From: Petrimonas sp.
GTDB lineage: Bacteria > Bacteroidota > Bacteroidia > Bacteroidales > Dysgonomonadaceae
Assembly (NCBI GenBank): GCA_012839475.1
Contig: DUNG01000016.1
Location: forward strand, 124,001-188,000
Direction of reading: 5' to 3'
DNA length: 64,000 nucleotides
The position numbers and the translations under genes are program-made. Of this stretch, positions 1 through 9,400 are shown piece by piece (the first letter of the stretch is position 1; each line of letters opens with the position of its first letter). A model generated the notes under the pieces. That model did not search any database. It saw only the letters and a program-made list of their open reading frames with translations, and was not told the DNA's origin.

Positions 1-117
1 GTAGCAGCCGGTCACCTCCTCCAGGTTATCCTTCCAGTCGGTTTCTCGATGCGGCCAGGTCAGTTGAACCCCGCTCTGCGGGTACCACTCGGCCGGGAAA
101 AAAAGTCCATCCTTCAT
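1..117 (-). CDS. Agmatine deiminase family protein, N-terminal fragment (cut by window edge)
   Basis: Only the first 39 codons are present, because the gene runs off the left edge on the minus strand. They read MKDGLFFPAEWYPQSGVQ and continue LTWPHRETDW. This PAEWYPQSGVQLTWPH block is the typical N-terminus of the agmatine deiminase/peptidyl-arginine deiminase family, guanidino-modifying enzymes that convert agmatine to N-carbamoylputrescine in polyamine synthesis. The start ATG at 117 is the natural one, since the family motif begins within ten residues. The gene follows lpxA by about 100 bp in the same direction. The catalytic Cys, His and acidic residues lie outside the window, so activity cannot be judged. 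Confidence 0.85.
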   Translation of the reverse strand, partial: MKDGLFFPAEWYPQSGVQLTWPHRETDWKDNLEEVTGCY

Positions 118-219
118 GGTTACCCCTTCCTTGGTTGCTTTTACGGGAATATCCCTTGGTTGCCTTCTCGTGGGTTCCCAAAAGCTATCCCCGCTCAAGG
201 TTCATTCCCAGACCCTCTA

Positions 220-1008
220 TCACCCATCCATGCTCCCCCTAACGATGCCTCGCCCGGAGGAGCGAATAAAGGCCAATACGTAGTCGCGCTCTTCCGATTC
301 CGGCAGCTCCTTCTCGATACGCTCCGTGGCTTGGGTAACGTTAAGGCCCGACATGTAGAGGTAGCGGTATATCTCCTGGATGGAGTTGATCCGCTCGCTG
401 GTGAAGCCCCGTCTGCGCAATCCCACGATATTGAGTCCCACGTAAACGATGGGATCCCGTCCCACCATCACGTAAGGGGGTATATCCTTCGGGATTTTTG
501 ATCCCCCCTGGATCATCACGTGCGCGCCAATCCGGCAGAACTGGTGTACCAGGGTACCCCCGCTCAAGATGGCGTAGTCGTCAATCTCCACTTCACCCGC
601 CAACTGCGTCGTGTTTCCCAGGATCACGTGGTCCTTAAGGATACAGTCGTGTGCCACGTGGCTGTAAGCCATGATCAGGCAGTCGTTACCCACCTTGGTG
701 AACCCTTTCGAGGCGGTGCCCCGGTTCACCGTGGCGCACTCCCGGATGGTGGTATTATCGCCGATGATGGCGGTAGTCTCCTCTCCCCTGAACTTGAGGT
801 CTTGCGGGATGGCCGACACGATGGCGTGGGGAAAAATCACACAGTTTTTACCGATTCGGGCGCCCTGCAGGATGGTGGCTTGCGCCATCACGCGGGTTCC
901 TTCGCCAATCACGGTATCACGGTCAACGTAGGCAAAAGGCCCCACCACCACGTTATCGCCAAGGATCGCTTCGGGATGCACGAACGCTAAAGATGATACA
1001 GTCGTCAT
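220..1008 (-). CDS. lpxA: Acyl-[ACP]-UDP-N-acetylglucosamine O-acyltransferase LpxA
   Basis: LpxA transfers a 3-hydroxyacyl chain from ACP to the 3-OH of UDP-GlcNAc, the first step of lipid A synthesis, in the cytoplasm. The 262-residue protein shows left-handed beta-helix hexapeptide repeats from about residue 8 to 190 (for example VHPEAILGDNVVVGPFAYV). It also has the catalytic region MAYSHVAHDCILKDHVILGN, with the conserved His of AHDC, followed by GTLVHQFCRIG. Length matches the family (about 255-262). It lies 33 bp downstream of lpxC-fabZ and follows lpxD in the same direction, which gives the order lpxD, lpxC-fabZ, lpxA. Nothing unusual was seen. Confidence 0.97.
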   Translation of the reverse strand: MTTVSSLAFVHPEAILGDNVVVGPFAYVDRDTVIGEGTRVMAQATILQGARIGKNCVIFPHAIVSAIPQDLKFRGEETTAIIGDNTTIRECATVNRGTASKGFTKVGNDCLIMAYSHVAHDCILKDHVILGNTTQLAGEVEIDDYAILSGGTLVHQFCRIGAHVMIQGGSKIPKDIPPYVMVGRDPIVYVGLNIVGLRRRGFTSERINSIQEIYRYLYMSGLNVTQATERIEKELPESEERDYVLAFIRSSGRGIVRGSMDG

Positions 1009-1041
1009 AGCTTCGATTCATGTTATCTATTCCAAGTTCAC

Positions 1042-2433
1042 TTACTTGTTCTTGATGATTTGCGCCGTGAAGTCGGCCTCCGAGACCACCTTGTCACCGA
1101 TGAACGCCAGTCCCCGCATGGTCGCGATGCCCCGGCGAATTTCACTGGTGAGTTCCACCCTGAAGATAAGGGTATCACCGGGGACCACCTTGTGGCGGAA
1201 CTTCACGTTATCGATCTTCAGGAAGTAGGTGGAGTAGCGCTCCGGCTCGTCCAGCCTCGACAACACGAAGAGGCCACCCACCTGCGCCATCGCCTCCACT
1301 TGCAGCACGCCCGGCATAACCGGCTCTTGCGGGAAGTGCCCCACGAAGAAGGGCTCGTTGGTCGTGGTGTTCTTCACGCCCACGATGAAGGTATCGGTCA
1401 TCTGGATCACCTTATCGACCATCAGGAACGGGTATCGGTGCGGGAGCAGCTCGCGGATGCGGATGTTGTCCATCACCGGCTCGGTATACACGTCGTAGAT
1501 GGGGGGCTGCACCTCGTTGAGCTTAATATCGCGGCGAATAAGCCTCGCCAGCTGGTTGTTGATCTTATGCCCGGGGCGAACGGCGATGACGCGTCCCTTG
1601 ATGGGCTTCCCCACCAGGGCCATATCGCCGATGATATCGAGCAGCTTGTGGCGTGCCGGCTCGTTGGGGAACTCCAGCTCGCGGTTGTTGAGGTAGCCCA
1701 GCTCGTTGGCATCGTGCCGCGGCACGTTCACCGCGTCGGCTATCTCGTCCAACTCCTCCTGCGGCAGCCGTCTCTCGTAGATCACGATCGCGTTGTCCAG
1801 GTTACCCCCCTTGATCAGTCCCGCCTTCCTGAGCTGCTGGATTTCGCGGACGAAGACGAAGGTGCGCGCGGGCGCGATCTCCGTCTCGTAGTCGGTCACC
1901 GAGTCCATGGTAGCCGACTGGTTGGGTATGATACGGGAATCAAACTCGATAAAGGAGTTGATGCAGAAGTCGGTATCGGGCAGCAGCGTCAGCTTCGACC
2001 CGGTCTCGGGATCGGTGACCTCCATCTTTTTGCGCACCACGTAGAAATCCTTGTCCTTCGCCTGCTCCTTGATGCCCACCTTCCGGATAGCTTTCACGTA
2101 TTCTATCGCGCTGCCATCGAGGATGGGGAACTCTGCCGAGTTGACCTCGACCAGGCAGTTATCTATTCCCAGTGCGTACAGCGCCGACAGGGCATGCTCG
2201 ATGGTACTTACCGTCACGTCGTTCTTACCTATGACGGTTCCGCGCTGCGTGTTCACCACGTTTTCGGCCAACGCGTCGATAACGGGTTCTCCCTCCAGGT
2301 CGATCCTCTTGATCTTTACCCCGTGGTCAACGGGGGCGGGATTGAAGGTCACCTCGATATCAAACCCGGTATGGAGGCCTATTCCCCGTAACGTGAAGCT
2401 CTCTTGTATTGTTCTCTGTTTCACTGCATCCAA
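1042..2433 (-). CDS. lpxC-fabZ: Bifunctional LpxC deacetylase / FabZ 3-hydroxyacyl-ACP dehydratase
   Basis: One 463-residue polypeptide joins two enzymes. Residues 1 to about 310 are LpxC, the zinc enzyme that deacetylates UDP-3-O-acyl-GlcNAc and commits it to lipid A; zinc-site motifs EHALSALYALGIDNC and HKLLDIIGDMAL are both present. Residues about 315 to 463 are FabZ, a hot-dog fold dehydratase of fatty acid elongation, with LLPHRYPFLMVDKV and the catalytic His/Glu block GHFPQEPVMPGVLQVEAMAQ. This fusion is characteristic of Bacteroidetes and ties use of 3-hydroxyacyl-ACP for lipid A to its use for membrane lipids. The gene lies between lpxD (104 bp upstream) and lpxA (33 bp downstream). 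A -7 box lies about 30 bp upstream of the ATG. Confidence 0.97.
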   Translation of the reverse strand: MDAVKQRTIQESFTLRGIGLHTGFDIEVTFNPAPVDHGVKIKRIDLEGEPVIDALAENVVNTQRGTVIGKNDVTVSTIEHALSALYALGIDNCLVEVNSAEFPILDGSAIEYVKAIRKVGIKEQAKDKDFYVVRKKMEVTDPETGSKLTLLPDTDFCINSFIEFDSRIIPNQSATMDSVTDYETEIAPARTFVFVREIQQLRKAGLIKGGNLDNAIVIYERRLPQEELDEIADAVNVPRHDANELGYLNNRELEFPNEPARHKLLDIIGDMALVGKPIKGRVIAVRPGHKINNQLARLIRRDIKLNEVQPPIYDVYTEPVMDNIRIRELLPHRYPFLMVDKVIQMTDTFIVGVKNTTTNEPFFVGHFPQEPVMPGVLQVEAMAQVGGLFVLSRLDEPERYSTYFLKIDNVKFRHKVVPGDTLIFRVELTSEIRRGIATMRGLAFIGDKVVSEADFTAQIIKNK

Positions 2434-2463
2434 TTTAAATTACACATTTTGGCTATTTCTGTG

Positions 2464-2471
2464 CAAATATA
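2464..2471 (-). promoter_or_regulatory. Bacteroidetes-type -7 box upstream of lpxC-fabZ
   Basis: Read on the minus strand the site is TATATTTG, an exact match to TAnnTTTG, 31 bp before the lpxC-fabZ start. It suggests that lpxC-fabZ and lpxA can be transcribed separately from lpxD. No convincing -33 element is seen. Confidence 0.5.
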
Positions 2472-2537
2472 CAACCAAAAGTGCGAAATCCAGTGAGAAT
2501 CTGGATTTGATTTTTAAAAGAATGGGAAAAAGTGGTT

Positions 2538-3584
2538 TTATTCCTCTCCGCCCAGCTTCTCCTTAAGCCTGGCGACCTCCCGTTCCAGCGCGGTCAGCTG
2601 TTTATACATGTCGGGGAGTTTAGGTATGATGATGTTCGACCTGAGGAAAGTTTTCAGGGGGATGGCAAACGACCCCATCACTTCCGAATCCTCTTTAGTG
2701 TTGCTGATAATGCCCGACTGCGCCCCTATCCGTGAGTTCTTCCCGATGGTGATATGTCCCCCGATACCCACCTGCCCGGCCAGGACGCAATGCTCGCCGA
2801 TCTTGGTGGAGCCGGCAATACCCACCTGCGCCGCCATGGCGGTGTGCTCGCCTATCTCGCAGTTGTGGGCTATCTGTATCAGGTTGTCGAGCTTCACGCC
2901 GCGGCGGATCACGGTAGAACCCATCGCGGCCCTATCGATGGTGGTGTTGGCACCAATCTCCACATCCTCCTCGATAACCACGTTGCCCACTTGCGGGATC
3001 TTGTGGTACCTTTCGCGATCCTTGGTGTAGCCAAATCCATCGGCGCCAATGACCGCCCCGGAATGGATGATGCAGCGGTCACCGATCACGCAGTCGCGGT
3101 ATACCTTCACGCCCGGGTATAGGATGCAATCCTTACCCACCTTCACGTTCTCACCGATGTAGACCTGCGGGTAGATAACCGTTCGATCGCCAATGGCCGC
3201 GTTCTCGTCCACGTACGCGAAGGCGCCCACGTGAACCCCTTCGCCCAGCCGGGCCGATGGTGCGACAGCGCTCATCGCCTCTTGCCCCGCCTTTCGCGGC
3301 TTGGAAGCGTTTGCCATCTCTAACAGCGACGCCAGCGCCTTGTACGCGTTTGGCACCTTAACGAGCGTGGGCTTGATGGGTTTATCCGGTACGAAATCGT
3401 TATTTACCAGCACGATATCGGCCTCGGTAGTATAGATGTAGGCGGTATATTTGGGGTTAGCGAGAAAGGTGAGCGTGCCTGTCTTACCCTCTTCTATTTT
3501 CGAAAAATCAGACACGGTAACATCGGGGTTACCGACGACCTCACCCCGTAAGAAGTCAGCAATTTGTCTTGCAGTAAAAACCAT
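2538..3584 (-). CDS. lpxD: UDP-3-O-acylglucosamine N-acyltransferase LpxD
   Basis: LpxD adds the second, N-linked hydroxyacyl chain to UDP-3-O-acyl-glucosamine after LpxC has acted. The 348 residues comprise an N-terminal uridine-binding domain (about 1-100, ending in [17 protein letters not shown]), a long hexapeptide beta-helix (about 110-310), and a C-terminal coiled segment ([18 protein letters not shown]). The catalytic His is in [19 protein letters not shown]. Length is normal for Bacteroidetes. It is the first gene of the lpx group; about 170 bp separate it from the lipoprotein gene upstream. Confidence 0.96.
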   Translation of the reverse strand: MVFTARQIADFLRGEVVGNPDVTVSDFSKIEEGKTGTLTFLANPKYTAYIYTTEADIVLVNNDFVPDKPIKPTLVKVPNAYKALASLLEMANASKPRKAGQEAMSAVAPSARLGEGVHVGAFAYVDENAAIGDRTVIYPQVYIGENVKVGKDCILYPGVKVYRDCVIGDRCIIHSGAVIGADGFGYTKDRERYHKIPQVGNVVIEEDVEIGANTTIDRAAMGSTVIRRGVKLDNLIQIAHNCEIGEHTAMAAQVGIAGSTKIGEHCVLAGQVGIGGHITIGKNSRIGAQSGIISNTKEDSEVMGSFAIPLKTFLRSNIIIPKLPDMYKQLTALEREVARLKEKLGGEE

Positions 3585-3752
3585 TCACTCACGTTTTTTC
3601 TTATAGAGTTACAAATTAACAACTTTTTTTCTTATTTACCCCTATATAATTTCATAATATACATTAACTTGAGAGATTACCGGCGTTAACGAGCACCACT
3701 CGAGCACCATTTTCAGGCGACAGCCGTGCTGCCCCATCCCCCTGAGGAACAG

Positions 3753-5321
3753 CTAATATCCCGCGCTTCCTCCCGCTTTCGCCCTTTGCACGTTGATTAC
3801 CCGGTTGTTACTGTCTGTAATAAGCACGGTAACCTCCAGGTCCTCTCTCTTCCAGGCGGGGTCCACATCCATCACCAGTTGGGTAGTCAGGCGGTTATCG
3901 GCGTCAAGCGTTATTGCCTGCCCGTAGATATCCTGATGCACATCCCTGAAGATATAGTGGTGTACGTAATCCACTAAGACCGGGTCACCTAAATTGTTCT
4001 TTTGGTCGGCCACCAGGTTGTTCTCCGACAGCATCACCACCTGTTTCAGTTCGGCGAGTGGTTCAGTAGCTCGGGCATAAAGGGTCAGGCGGATTTTATC
4101 GTTCGCTTCCCATTGGCTCTTGATCGCCACAGCCACCGGCACGCTCGTTTTCAGGTGCGCGTTGATCACTTTAACCGCGGTGGTATCTTGTATAGCCCCT
4201 GAATTCAGCAGTTTAGTCGAATTTCGTTCCAATATAATAGTAGGCATATAGCGAGCACCCAGGTCAACAAAGGGTGTTGCAGCGGCCTCGTGAAAGAAGG
4301 GATCCGGGTACCTGTTGCTTAAATGCATGTTCATCGCCACCACTTCTGGGTGTTCACCCAGCGCCTCAATCAATTTTATCCCCCGGGGGCAATGTGGGCA
4401 CCAGGTGGCGGTATAGAGCTCCGCGTACAACCTGGGGGTAGGCGTGAACTCGGTACCGGCCTCGATAACGATCTCGGCCGCGACCACGTTATCATGTTTC
4501 GCGCTCACGATATACCTCCCCGGCTCGGTAGTTTGCAGCGTGTTCCCTTCCAGCTCGATGCCGTTCGCGTAGAAGGTGGTGTTGGCGGTAACGTCCCGGT
4601 TATCGTTGGTCAACACGAGGCGCAGCACCACCAGGTCCACGCCGTCTGCTACCAGGTAGTGCTTATCGGCTATGATGGAGGCTGCCTTCACGAACGGTAT
4701 CAGGATTGTCTGGTCGGCGTAGGTAATTTGCAGCCCCTCCTCGGTTTCGGTCAGCTCAAACCAGGGGGCATCTTGTCCCACCGCGTTCACCGGGTTGCCG
4801 TTCTCATCGGTTACCGACGTCCAGTAGGTACCACCGTCGATGCTCATCTCCCACTGGCCATTGGCATTTACCTGTAGTATCGGTGTTACCCCATCGCTAC
4901 CTGTAGCCCTCACCTTGTTTCCATCGGCATCGCAGAGGAATTCGCCATTAAGCGTCCAGTAGAGCAAGCCATCGGTGTCTTCCTTTACGCCAATCACCGG
5001 CGTGATTCCATCTTTACCATCCTTCCCATCGGCGCCCGCCTTCCCGTTATATAGGGTAATCTTGGAGCCGTCGCTCATCAGGAGCTGGTAGCCGCTGTTA
5101 TCGGGTAGCGGTTCGTAGGAGACGACCCCGATTTTTTTGGATTGCGCATCCAGCAGTTGTTGCAGCGACTGGATATCGCGGTTCACCACGGCGACGGAGA
5201 GCTCCAGCGCGTTTAGCCGCTGCTCGTGCTCGTCCAGTCGACGGTTGATATCATCGAGGTCGGTACAGGAGAATAGCAGTGCTCCTGTGAGCAGAAAAGG
5301 TAGCCATAGTTTCGTTTTCAT
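3753..5321 (-). CDS. Surface lipoprotein: coiled coil, collagen-like linker, Omp28/thioredoxin-like C-terminus
   Basis: I start the protein at MKTKLWLPFLLTGALLFSC, which gives a good lipoprotein signal (Cys of LFSC lipidated) and 522 residues; an ATG six codons earlier exists but spoils the signal. After the Cys come a short coiled coil (DDINRRLDEHEQRLNALE, the layout called DUF4988 or PL29 N-terminal domain) and a Gly-rich collagen-like stretch (KAGADGKDGKDG). A beta-rich region (about 180-300) follows, then TATWCPHCPRG at about residues 303-313, a thioredoxin-like segment with a CPHC pair. The C-terminal beta-sandwich (DYVHHYIFRDV to VINVQRAKAG) resembles Omp28. Anchoring and export are predicted; the substrate is unknown. 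A redox or binding role is inference only. Confidence 0.8.
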   Translation of the reverse strand: MKTKLWLPFLLTGALLFSCTDLDDINRRLDEHEQRLNALELSVAVVNRDIQSLQQLLDAQSKKIGVVSYEPLPDNSGYQLLMSDGSKITLYNGKAGADGKDGKDGITPVIGVKEDTDGLLYWTLNGEFLCDADGNKVRATGSDGVTPILQVNANGQWEMSIDGGTYWTSVTDENGNPVNAVGQDAPWFELTETEEGLQITYADQTILIPFVKAASIIADKHYLVADGVDLVVLRLVLTNDNRDVTANTTFYANGIELEGNTLQTTEPGRYIVSAKHDNVVAAEIVIEAGTEFTPTPRLYAELYTATWCPHCPRGIKLIEALGEHPEVVAMNMHLSNRYPDPFFHEAAATPFVDLGARYMPTIILERNSTKLLNSGAIQDTTAVKVINAHLKTSVPVAVAIKSQWEANDKIRLTLYARATEPLAELKQVVMLSENNLVADQKNNLGDPVLVDYVHHYIFRDVHQDIYGQAITLDADNRLTTQLVMDVDPAWKREDLEVTVLITDSNNRVINVQRAKAGGSAGY

Positions 5322-5487
5322 AAGAATATTGTTTTGCACCGCTCGGGGTAGCCTCTAAACAGCATCACCATAGGTTAGCATATGGGCGGGTATGGCACGT
5401 TGACTCGTTGGTGATGCACGGGATTAACCGAGCGGTAATTAGGTTACAAATCTACGTAAAAAAATGGATTTACCCATGTGGAATGCG

Positions 5488-5523
5488 TAAAAAAAGGTGC
5501 CTGCTTTGAGCAGGCACCCTTTT
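5488..5523 (-). terminator. Rho-independent terminator of the 5583-8879 lipoprotein gene
   Basis: A perfect 9-bp GC-rich stem (GGTGCCTGC at 5496-5504, GCAGGCACC at 5510-5518) encloses a 5-nt loop. On the minus strand it is followed by a run of T (A run at 5489-5495 on the plus strand). It lies 65 bp past the stop codon of the upstream lipoprotein gene, so it separates the two lipoprotein genes transcriptionally. Confidence 0.9.
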
Positions 5524-5582
5524 CCATTTATCTGTAACCGTTCGGGGTTGCAGCAACCCCTTGGGTTAGTTATTCAGTTCAA

Positions 5583-8500
5583 TTATTGACCTTCGGTCTT
5601 CTCGATTGGTATAGTAACCTCGGTTTTGAGTACACCCCACTTGTAGGTTACCCAAACGGGAACGTAGAGGTCACAACCGTTCGCAGGTATCGTTGTACCG
5701 TTGTTCTTGTAGTAGAGATTAGTAGCATCTTGTGTGATCTCTAACGAGGTTGGGATGGTTTCCCTTACACCGTTGCCGTTCCACTCTACCAGTACAGTAG
5801 TGCCATCCGTAAGCTTGAGAACTACGCTCTGAACACCGTAGAATCCCCAGAGGTGACCGTTCGTCTCACTTCCTTCATGGAACTTTCTATCTCTCCAGTC
5901 GACAAGTTTCTTGAGGTCTGTCAGCTTGATGAAAGAGCCGGGATCACCAACGTCTACACCATCGATAAACTTAGAGTCACCGGGTCCGGCATGGCTGATT
6001 GGACGTAAGAATACTACCTTGAACTCATCGCTGCCGTTGATATTGACCGTCAGATCTTGGCAATCGAATCCTGAACCTTCTTCGGGATCGCAATTGGCAT
6101 CGATGGTCAGTATCGCGTACATCGTGTCCTTACCCAGGTTGAGCAGGTACTTAGCCAAGTTAGAACCGTGGTTATAGGTCAAGAAGTCTTGAGCAGCCGT
6201 GTTCACCGCACCTGTAGTAGTAGTTGAGGTATGATCAGTGATCCAAGCTACCTTCACGGCAACTCCACCGTTATAGGTCGGAGTAGAAGCCCACAGTACA
6301 GTTCTGTCGCTAGGATCTACGGAAACGGTGATTTCACTACCATCTTCATACTTCAAGCCCTTGATTTGCTTGTCAGTATCGGCGAACCTGTAGCGGTACC
6401 ATACGTACTCTTCACCCAGCTTGAGTTGTCCTCTAGAGTGCGTCTTGAACGCGGCGTTCAGGTTATTCTTGAACGTGCAGTTATCCGGGTTGTCATCGCT
6501 CGTAGAGGTCGGTACGGCCACGTTGTGCTTGATATAGGTGAAGTTTTCATCCCAGTATATCTGCTGGAAGTCCTCTTCAGTCAAATCAATGGTCGGAGCC
6601 CTCAGTTCACCGTAGAAGTAGATCACGATGTTCGGTCCAATATTATCAAGCGGTGTAATTACCACCTTGCTGGTTACCTTAGCGTACTCGGTTTTCCAGT
6701 CGAAGTCCTCTTCGGGGCAATCGCACGGGCTAACGGTCCACAGTGGCTTATCGGTAGTTAATTGGGTATCGGCGTCAATATCCCAGGAGAAGGTACCTAC
6801 CAACTGAGAATCATCAACGTTGGTGTAGATCGTACTACTTGTACCCACGTAGCGCTGCTTGAAGATCTCCTTAGAGATACCCAGCACGTTGTAAACTTGC
6901 GTGTTCATCTCTTCGGTGGTCAACGTGGCGGTCAGCGGCTCGCAACCTACGTTGAAACCTTCAGCGTTGATAACGATTTCAAGGTCTTCGAGAGAATCCT
7001 TAACAATCTTGATATTGATGAACGCCTCGCTTAACACGCAGTCGTCACCGTAGATCAGGCGAACGCGTACGATAGGCTCACGGCCAATAGCGGCACCCTG
7101 TGCAGGCTCAGTGTAAACTTTAGCCTCAACGGTACCCATCTCGGTGTTTTTCAGATCTATAAACTGCTGCTGGTCGGTTTTGCTACCTTGAAATTCGTAA
7201 ACGATGGTCTCATCGTTACTGTCAAGCAGTTCGAACTCCCACTTCATGTTGTAAGCATAGGGATCGAACACGTTGGGTGCTTTATTCCCATCAAGCAAGG
7301 AAACGTACTCGCATAAGTGAGTTTTATCGGCAGCCGTCTCGGAAAGACCTGCCCTTACGTAGTCTACCAGGTCGATGGTCTGACCCTCTTGCATCACTAC
7401 GTAGCTAAGCGGGTGATTTGCATTGTCATTCGCACCCAACTTGGCGGCATAGTAATTTGTTACAGTTTCGTCAGATGTAGCAAAGTCACCCACCCAGTAG
7501 GACTCGGGAGTTGACCCGGCGGGAGCTTTTTTCAACCCGAGGTGATCGGGCAGCGTGCGATAAATACCCGGTTTCACGTCGGGAGGCAGAACATCAAGAC
7601 CATCTTGTTCTTCAGCAAGGGGTACCAAGATGTCAATCTTAGCGGCGTCAATCGGGTTGATGTGGAACTGCGCGTAGTCAGAGGTGACATACACGTCCGC
7701 ACCGTTCGGCAGCATGTTTAAAGCAGCCTTGGAGTGTGGTACCTGCAGCGCGAGAACACCGTTGTTGAAGTTGGAAGTGCATGACATCTTCGTTTTCTTC
7801 TCAGCAACAGGAGCAAGAGGCTGCACGTCGTATGCTTTCGCCAGGTTCACATAGTCCACATCGTAGTCAACGAAGATTTTGCCCCTCTCAAGCTTGACAT
7901 ATTCTGCCGTGAAGGGGTTGTCGTAATCGTCTTCCACGCCACCCAGCCTGAACTCGGCCCAGTGCGAGGTAACTTCCAGGTTGTCCTTGTCAATCATCTC
8001 AAGCTTAAGTGCCGAGGGACTCACGTGGTACTGAGCCGGTACGGGCTTGGAGCCTAAGAAGCGAACTGTTTGACCCGGAGCGTACATGTACTCATCACCG
8101 ATAGTCTCAATGCAAGGTGCGGGGGGCAGTTCAGGCGCAACAAGCGGCAGTATCTCGCAACCCCAAAAATCTTTCTCAGCCTCACCATAGTTGAAAATCA
8201 TGGGGCGGAACTCGAGCGACTCAACGCCTTTGATGTAGAGCTCGGGGTAGAACACCAGGCTGGTGAGTACCTTCGCACCGAGGATGTACGGGCCATCAAG
8301 ACCTTCCACGTTGTACAAAGCGACAGTACCGTTATCCGGGTTCCAGACTGCCGTGATGGTACCTTCGGGCAACCAGGCTATGTCTGTGGCCGTATCGGTT
8401 GCAGGATCGGTATTGGGATCGATCTTGTGCCAGAACCCATCCTCGTTGGGCACGTAATAGACGCCATCGGCACCGTCAGCACCGTCGGCACCTTTCTCGC

Positions 8501-8879
8501 CATCGGCACCATCGGCACCCTTAGAGGCCATACCGGTATCTTCGCCGTCGATAAACCAGTTGCCGTTGTCACCAATCGTGATCACGGAACCGTCGGCACC
8601 GGCGGCACCGTCCTTACCATTCTTACCATCCTCACCGTTGGTAATCTTGTAGTTCTGACCGTTGCTAAGGGTAATGGTAATGCCACCGCCATCCGAGGTA
8701 ACGTTAGTGATAACGGCTCCCCCATCGATCTTGCTCTGGATACCATTCAAGGCCTGCTGGAGGTTACCAATTTTGCTTTCAAGACTGCTGATGTCATCAT
8801 CATAGTCCTTACAGCCGGTAAATGCTACGAAAATAGCAAGAACCGCAATGACTAATAAATTTAATGGATTTTTTTTCAT
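5583..8879 (-). CDS. Large surface lipoprotein with DUF4988-like coiled coil and collagen-like repeats
   Basis: The reading frame opens at 8957, but the likely start is ATG 8879. It gives a lipoprotein signal MKKNPLNLLVIAVLAIFV ending AFTGC and a mature chain of about 1,077 residues. The Cys is followed by an acidic coiled coil (DISSLESKIGNLQQALNGIQ), a beta segment, then two collagen-like Gly-x-x tracts rich in G-A-D and G-K-D (about residues 80-95 and 120-140). About 950 residues of beta-rich sequence follow with no motif I recognise; scattered Cys occur (CDCPEED, DCQDLT, EDDCVL). Terminal secretion tags are absent. It shares its N-terminal plan with the downstream lipoprotein. Codon use looks more AT-rich than in neighbours. 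Function unknown; a structural or adhesive surface protein is plausible inference. Confidence 0.75.
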   Translation of the reverse strand: MKKNPLNLLVIAVLAIFVAFTGCKDYDDDISSLESKIGNLQQALNGIQSKIDGGAVITNVTSDGGGITITLSNGQNYKITNGEDGKNGKDGAAGADGSVITIGDNGNWFIDGEDTGMASKGADGADGEKGADGADGADGVYYVPNEDGFWHKIDPNTDPATDTATDIAWLPEGTITAVWNPDNGTVALYNVEGLDGPYILGAKVLTSLVFYPELYIKGVESLEFRPMIFNYGEAEKDFWGCEILPLVAPELPPAPCIETIGDEYMYAPGQTVRFLGSKPVPAQYHVSPSALKLEMIDKDNLEVTSHWAEFRLGGVEDDYDNPFTAEYVKLERGKIFVDYDVDYVNLAKAYDVQPLAPVAEKKTKMSCTSNFNNGVLALQVPHSKAALNMLPNGADVYVTSDYAQFHINPIDAAKIDILVPLAEEQDGLDVLPPDVKPGIYRTLPDHLGLKKAPAGSTPESYWVGDFATSDETVTNYYAAKLGANDNANHPLSYVVMQEGQTIDLVDYVRAGLSETAADKTHLCEYVSLLDGNKAPNVFDPYAYNMKWEFELLDSNDETIVYEFQGSKTDQQQFIDLKNTEMGTVEAKVYTEPAQGAAIGREPIVRVRLIYGDDCVLSEAFINIKIVKDSLEDLEIVINAEGFNVGCEPLTATLTTEEMNTQVYNVLGISKEIFKQRYVGTSSTIYTNVDDSQLVGTFSWDIDADTQLTTDKPLWTVSPCDCPEEDFDWKTEYAKVTSKVVITPLDNIGPNIVIYFYGELRAPTIDLTEEDFQQIYWDENFTYIKHNVAVPTSTSDDNPDNCTFKNNLNAAFKTHSRGQLKLGEEYVWYRYRFADTDKQIKGLKYEDGSEITVSVDPSDRTVLWASTPTYNGGVAVKVAWITDHTSTTTTGAVNTAAQDFLTYNHGSNLAKYLLNLGKDTMYAILTIDANCDPEEGSGFDCQDLTVNINGSDEFKVVFLRPISHAGPGDSKFIDGVDVGDPGSFIKLTDLKKLVDWRDRKFHEGSETNGHLWGFYGVQSVVLKLTDGTTVLVEWNGNGVRETIPTSLEITQDATNLYYKNNGTTIPANGCDLYVPVWVTYKWGVLKTEVTIPIEKTEGQ

Positions 8880-9400
8880 ATACGAAAAATTTAGTAAATA
8901 AAAAGTTGATAATGAATTCACTTGTATCGTTAAAGTTTCACGTGTTACCTTACACATCGTATTGCTTTTTCACTTCATAGACGCGAAGCTACAAAAAACC
9001 AAATTAACTTGCAACAACTTTTAAAGCTTTTTTTACTCAAAAACCAAGCTTAGGTGGCAACCAACGAGCCACACGCACTTAAACTCGCCCCAAAGATAGT
9101 TGCTTTTTTCATACCGACAAACATTTTGCGAAAAAAAAATTAATTTCTCGCGTACCAAGACCAAAAAAGCCGCGTTTTTGTGCCCGCGCCGCACCTGCAC
9201 GCCTTCACGGGAGGGTATACCATATATTATATAGGTACACAATAGGGTGACGCAGGCCACGCCACCCACCCGTCTTCCACGCGCTTCGAATTACAAAAAT
9301 AGTAAAAAGAACGAAAAAAGGAAAATTAAACGGGAAAAAAACGCGTTCGCGATCAATTTGATCGTGAAACCGCCCCGTTCATTGGAACGATGGCCGAATG
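8880..9400. other. Intergenic stretch between higA and the large lipoprotein gene
   Basis: These 521 bp hold no ORF with family features. The part next to 8879 is the AT-rich leader of the lipoprotein gene, with no clean TAnnTTTG match. The part near 9335-9364 carries a short palindrome and an A run (see separate entry). Frames crossing it are short and lack coding character. Confidence 0.6.
9335..9364 (-). terminator. Possible terminator downstream of higBA
   Basis: An inverted repeat CGATCAA-t-TTGATCG (9350-9364) lies 37 bp past the higA stop on the minus strand. After 8 further bases comes a run of seven T (A run 9335-9341). The loop is too tight and the spacing to the T run is long, so this is a weak terminator candidate or a protein-binding palindrome. 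Confidence 0.3.

Noticed and set aside
1060-2391. 443-codon plus-strand ORF opposite lpxC-fabZ
   Set aside because: It is an antisense shadow of a fully recognised enzyme, with the same His/Asp/Arg/Leu bias.
8880-8957. N-terminal extension of the large lipoprotein up to 8957
   Set aside because: The extra 26 residues would bury the lipoprotein signal; ATG 8879 gives a standard signal.
9033-9269. 78-codon minus-strand ORF upstream of the large lipoprotein gene
   Set aside because: No recognisable motif, poor codon character, and an AT-rich leader region; not enough to call a gene.
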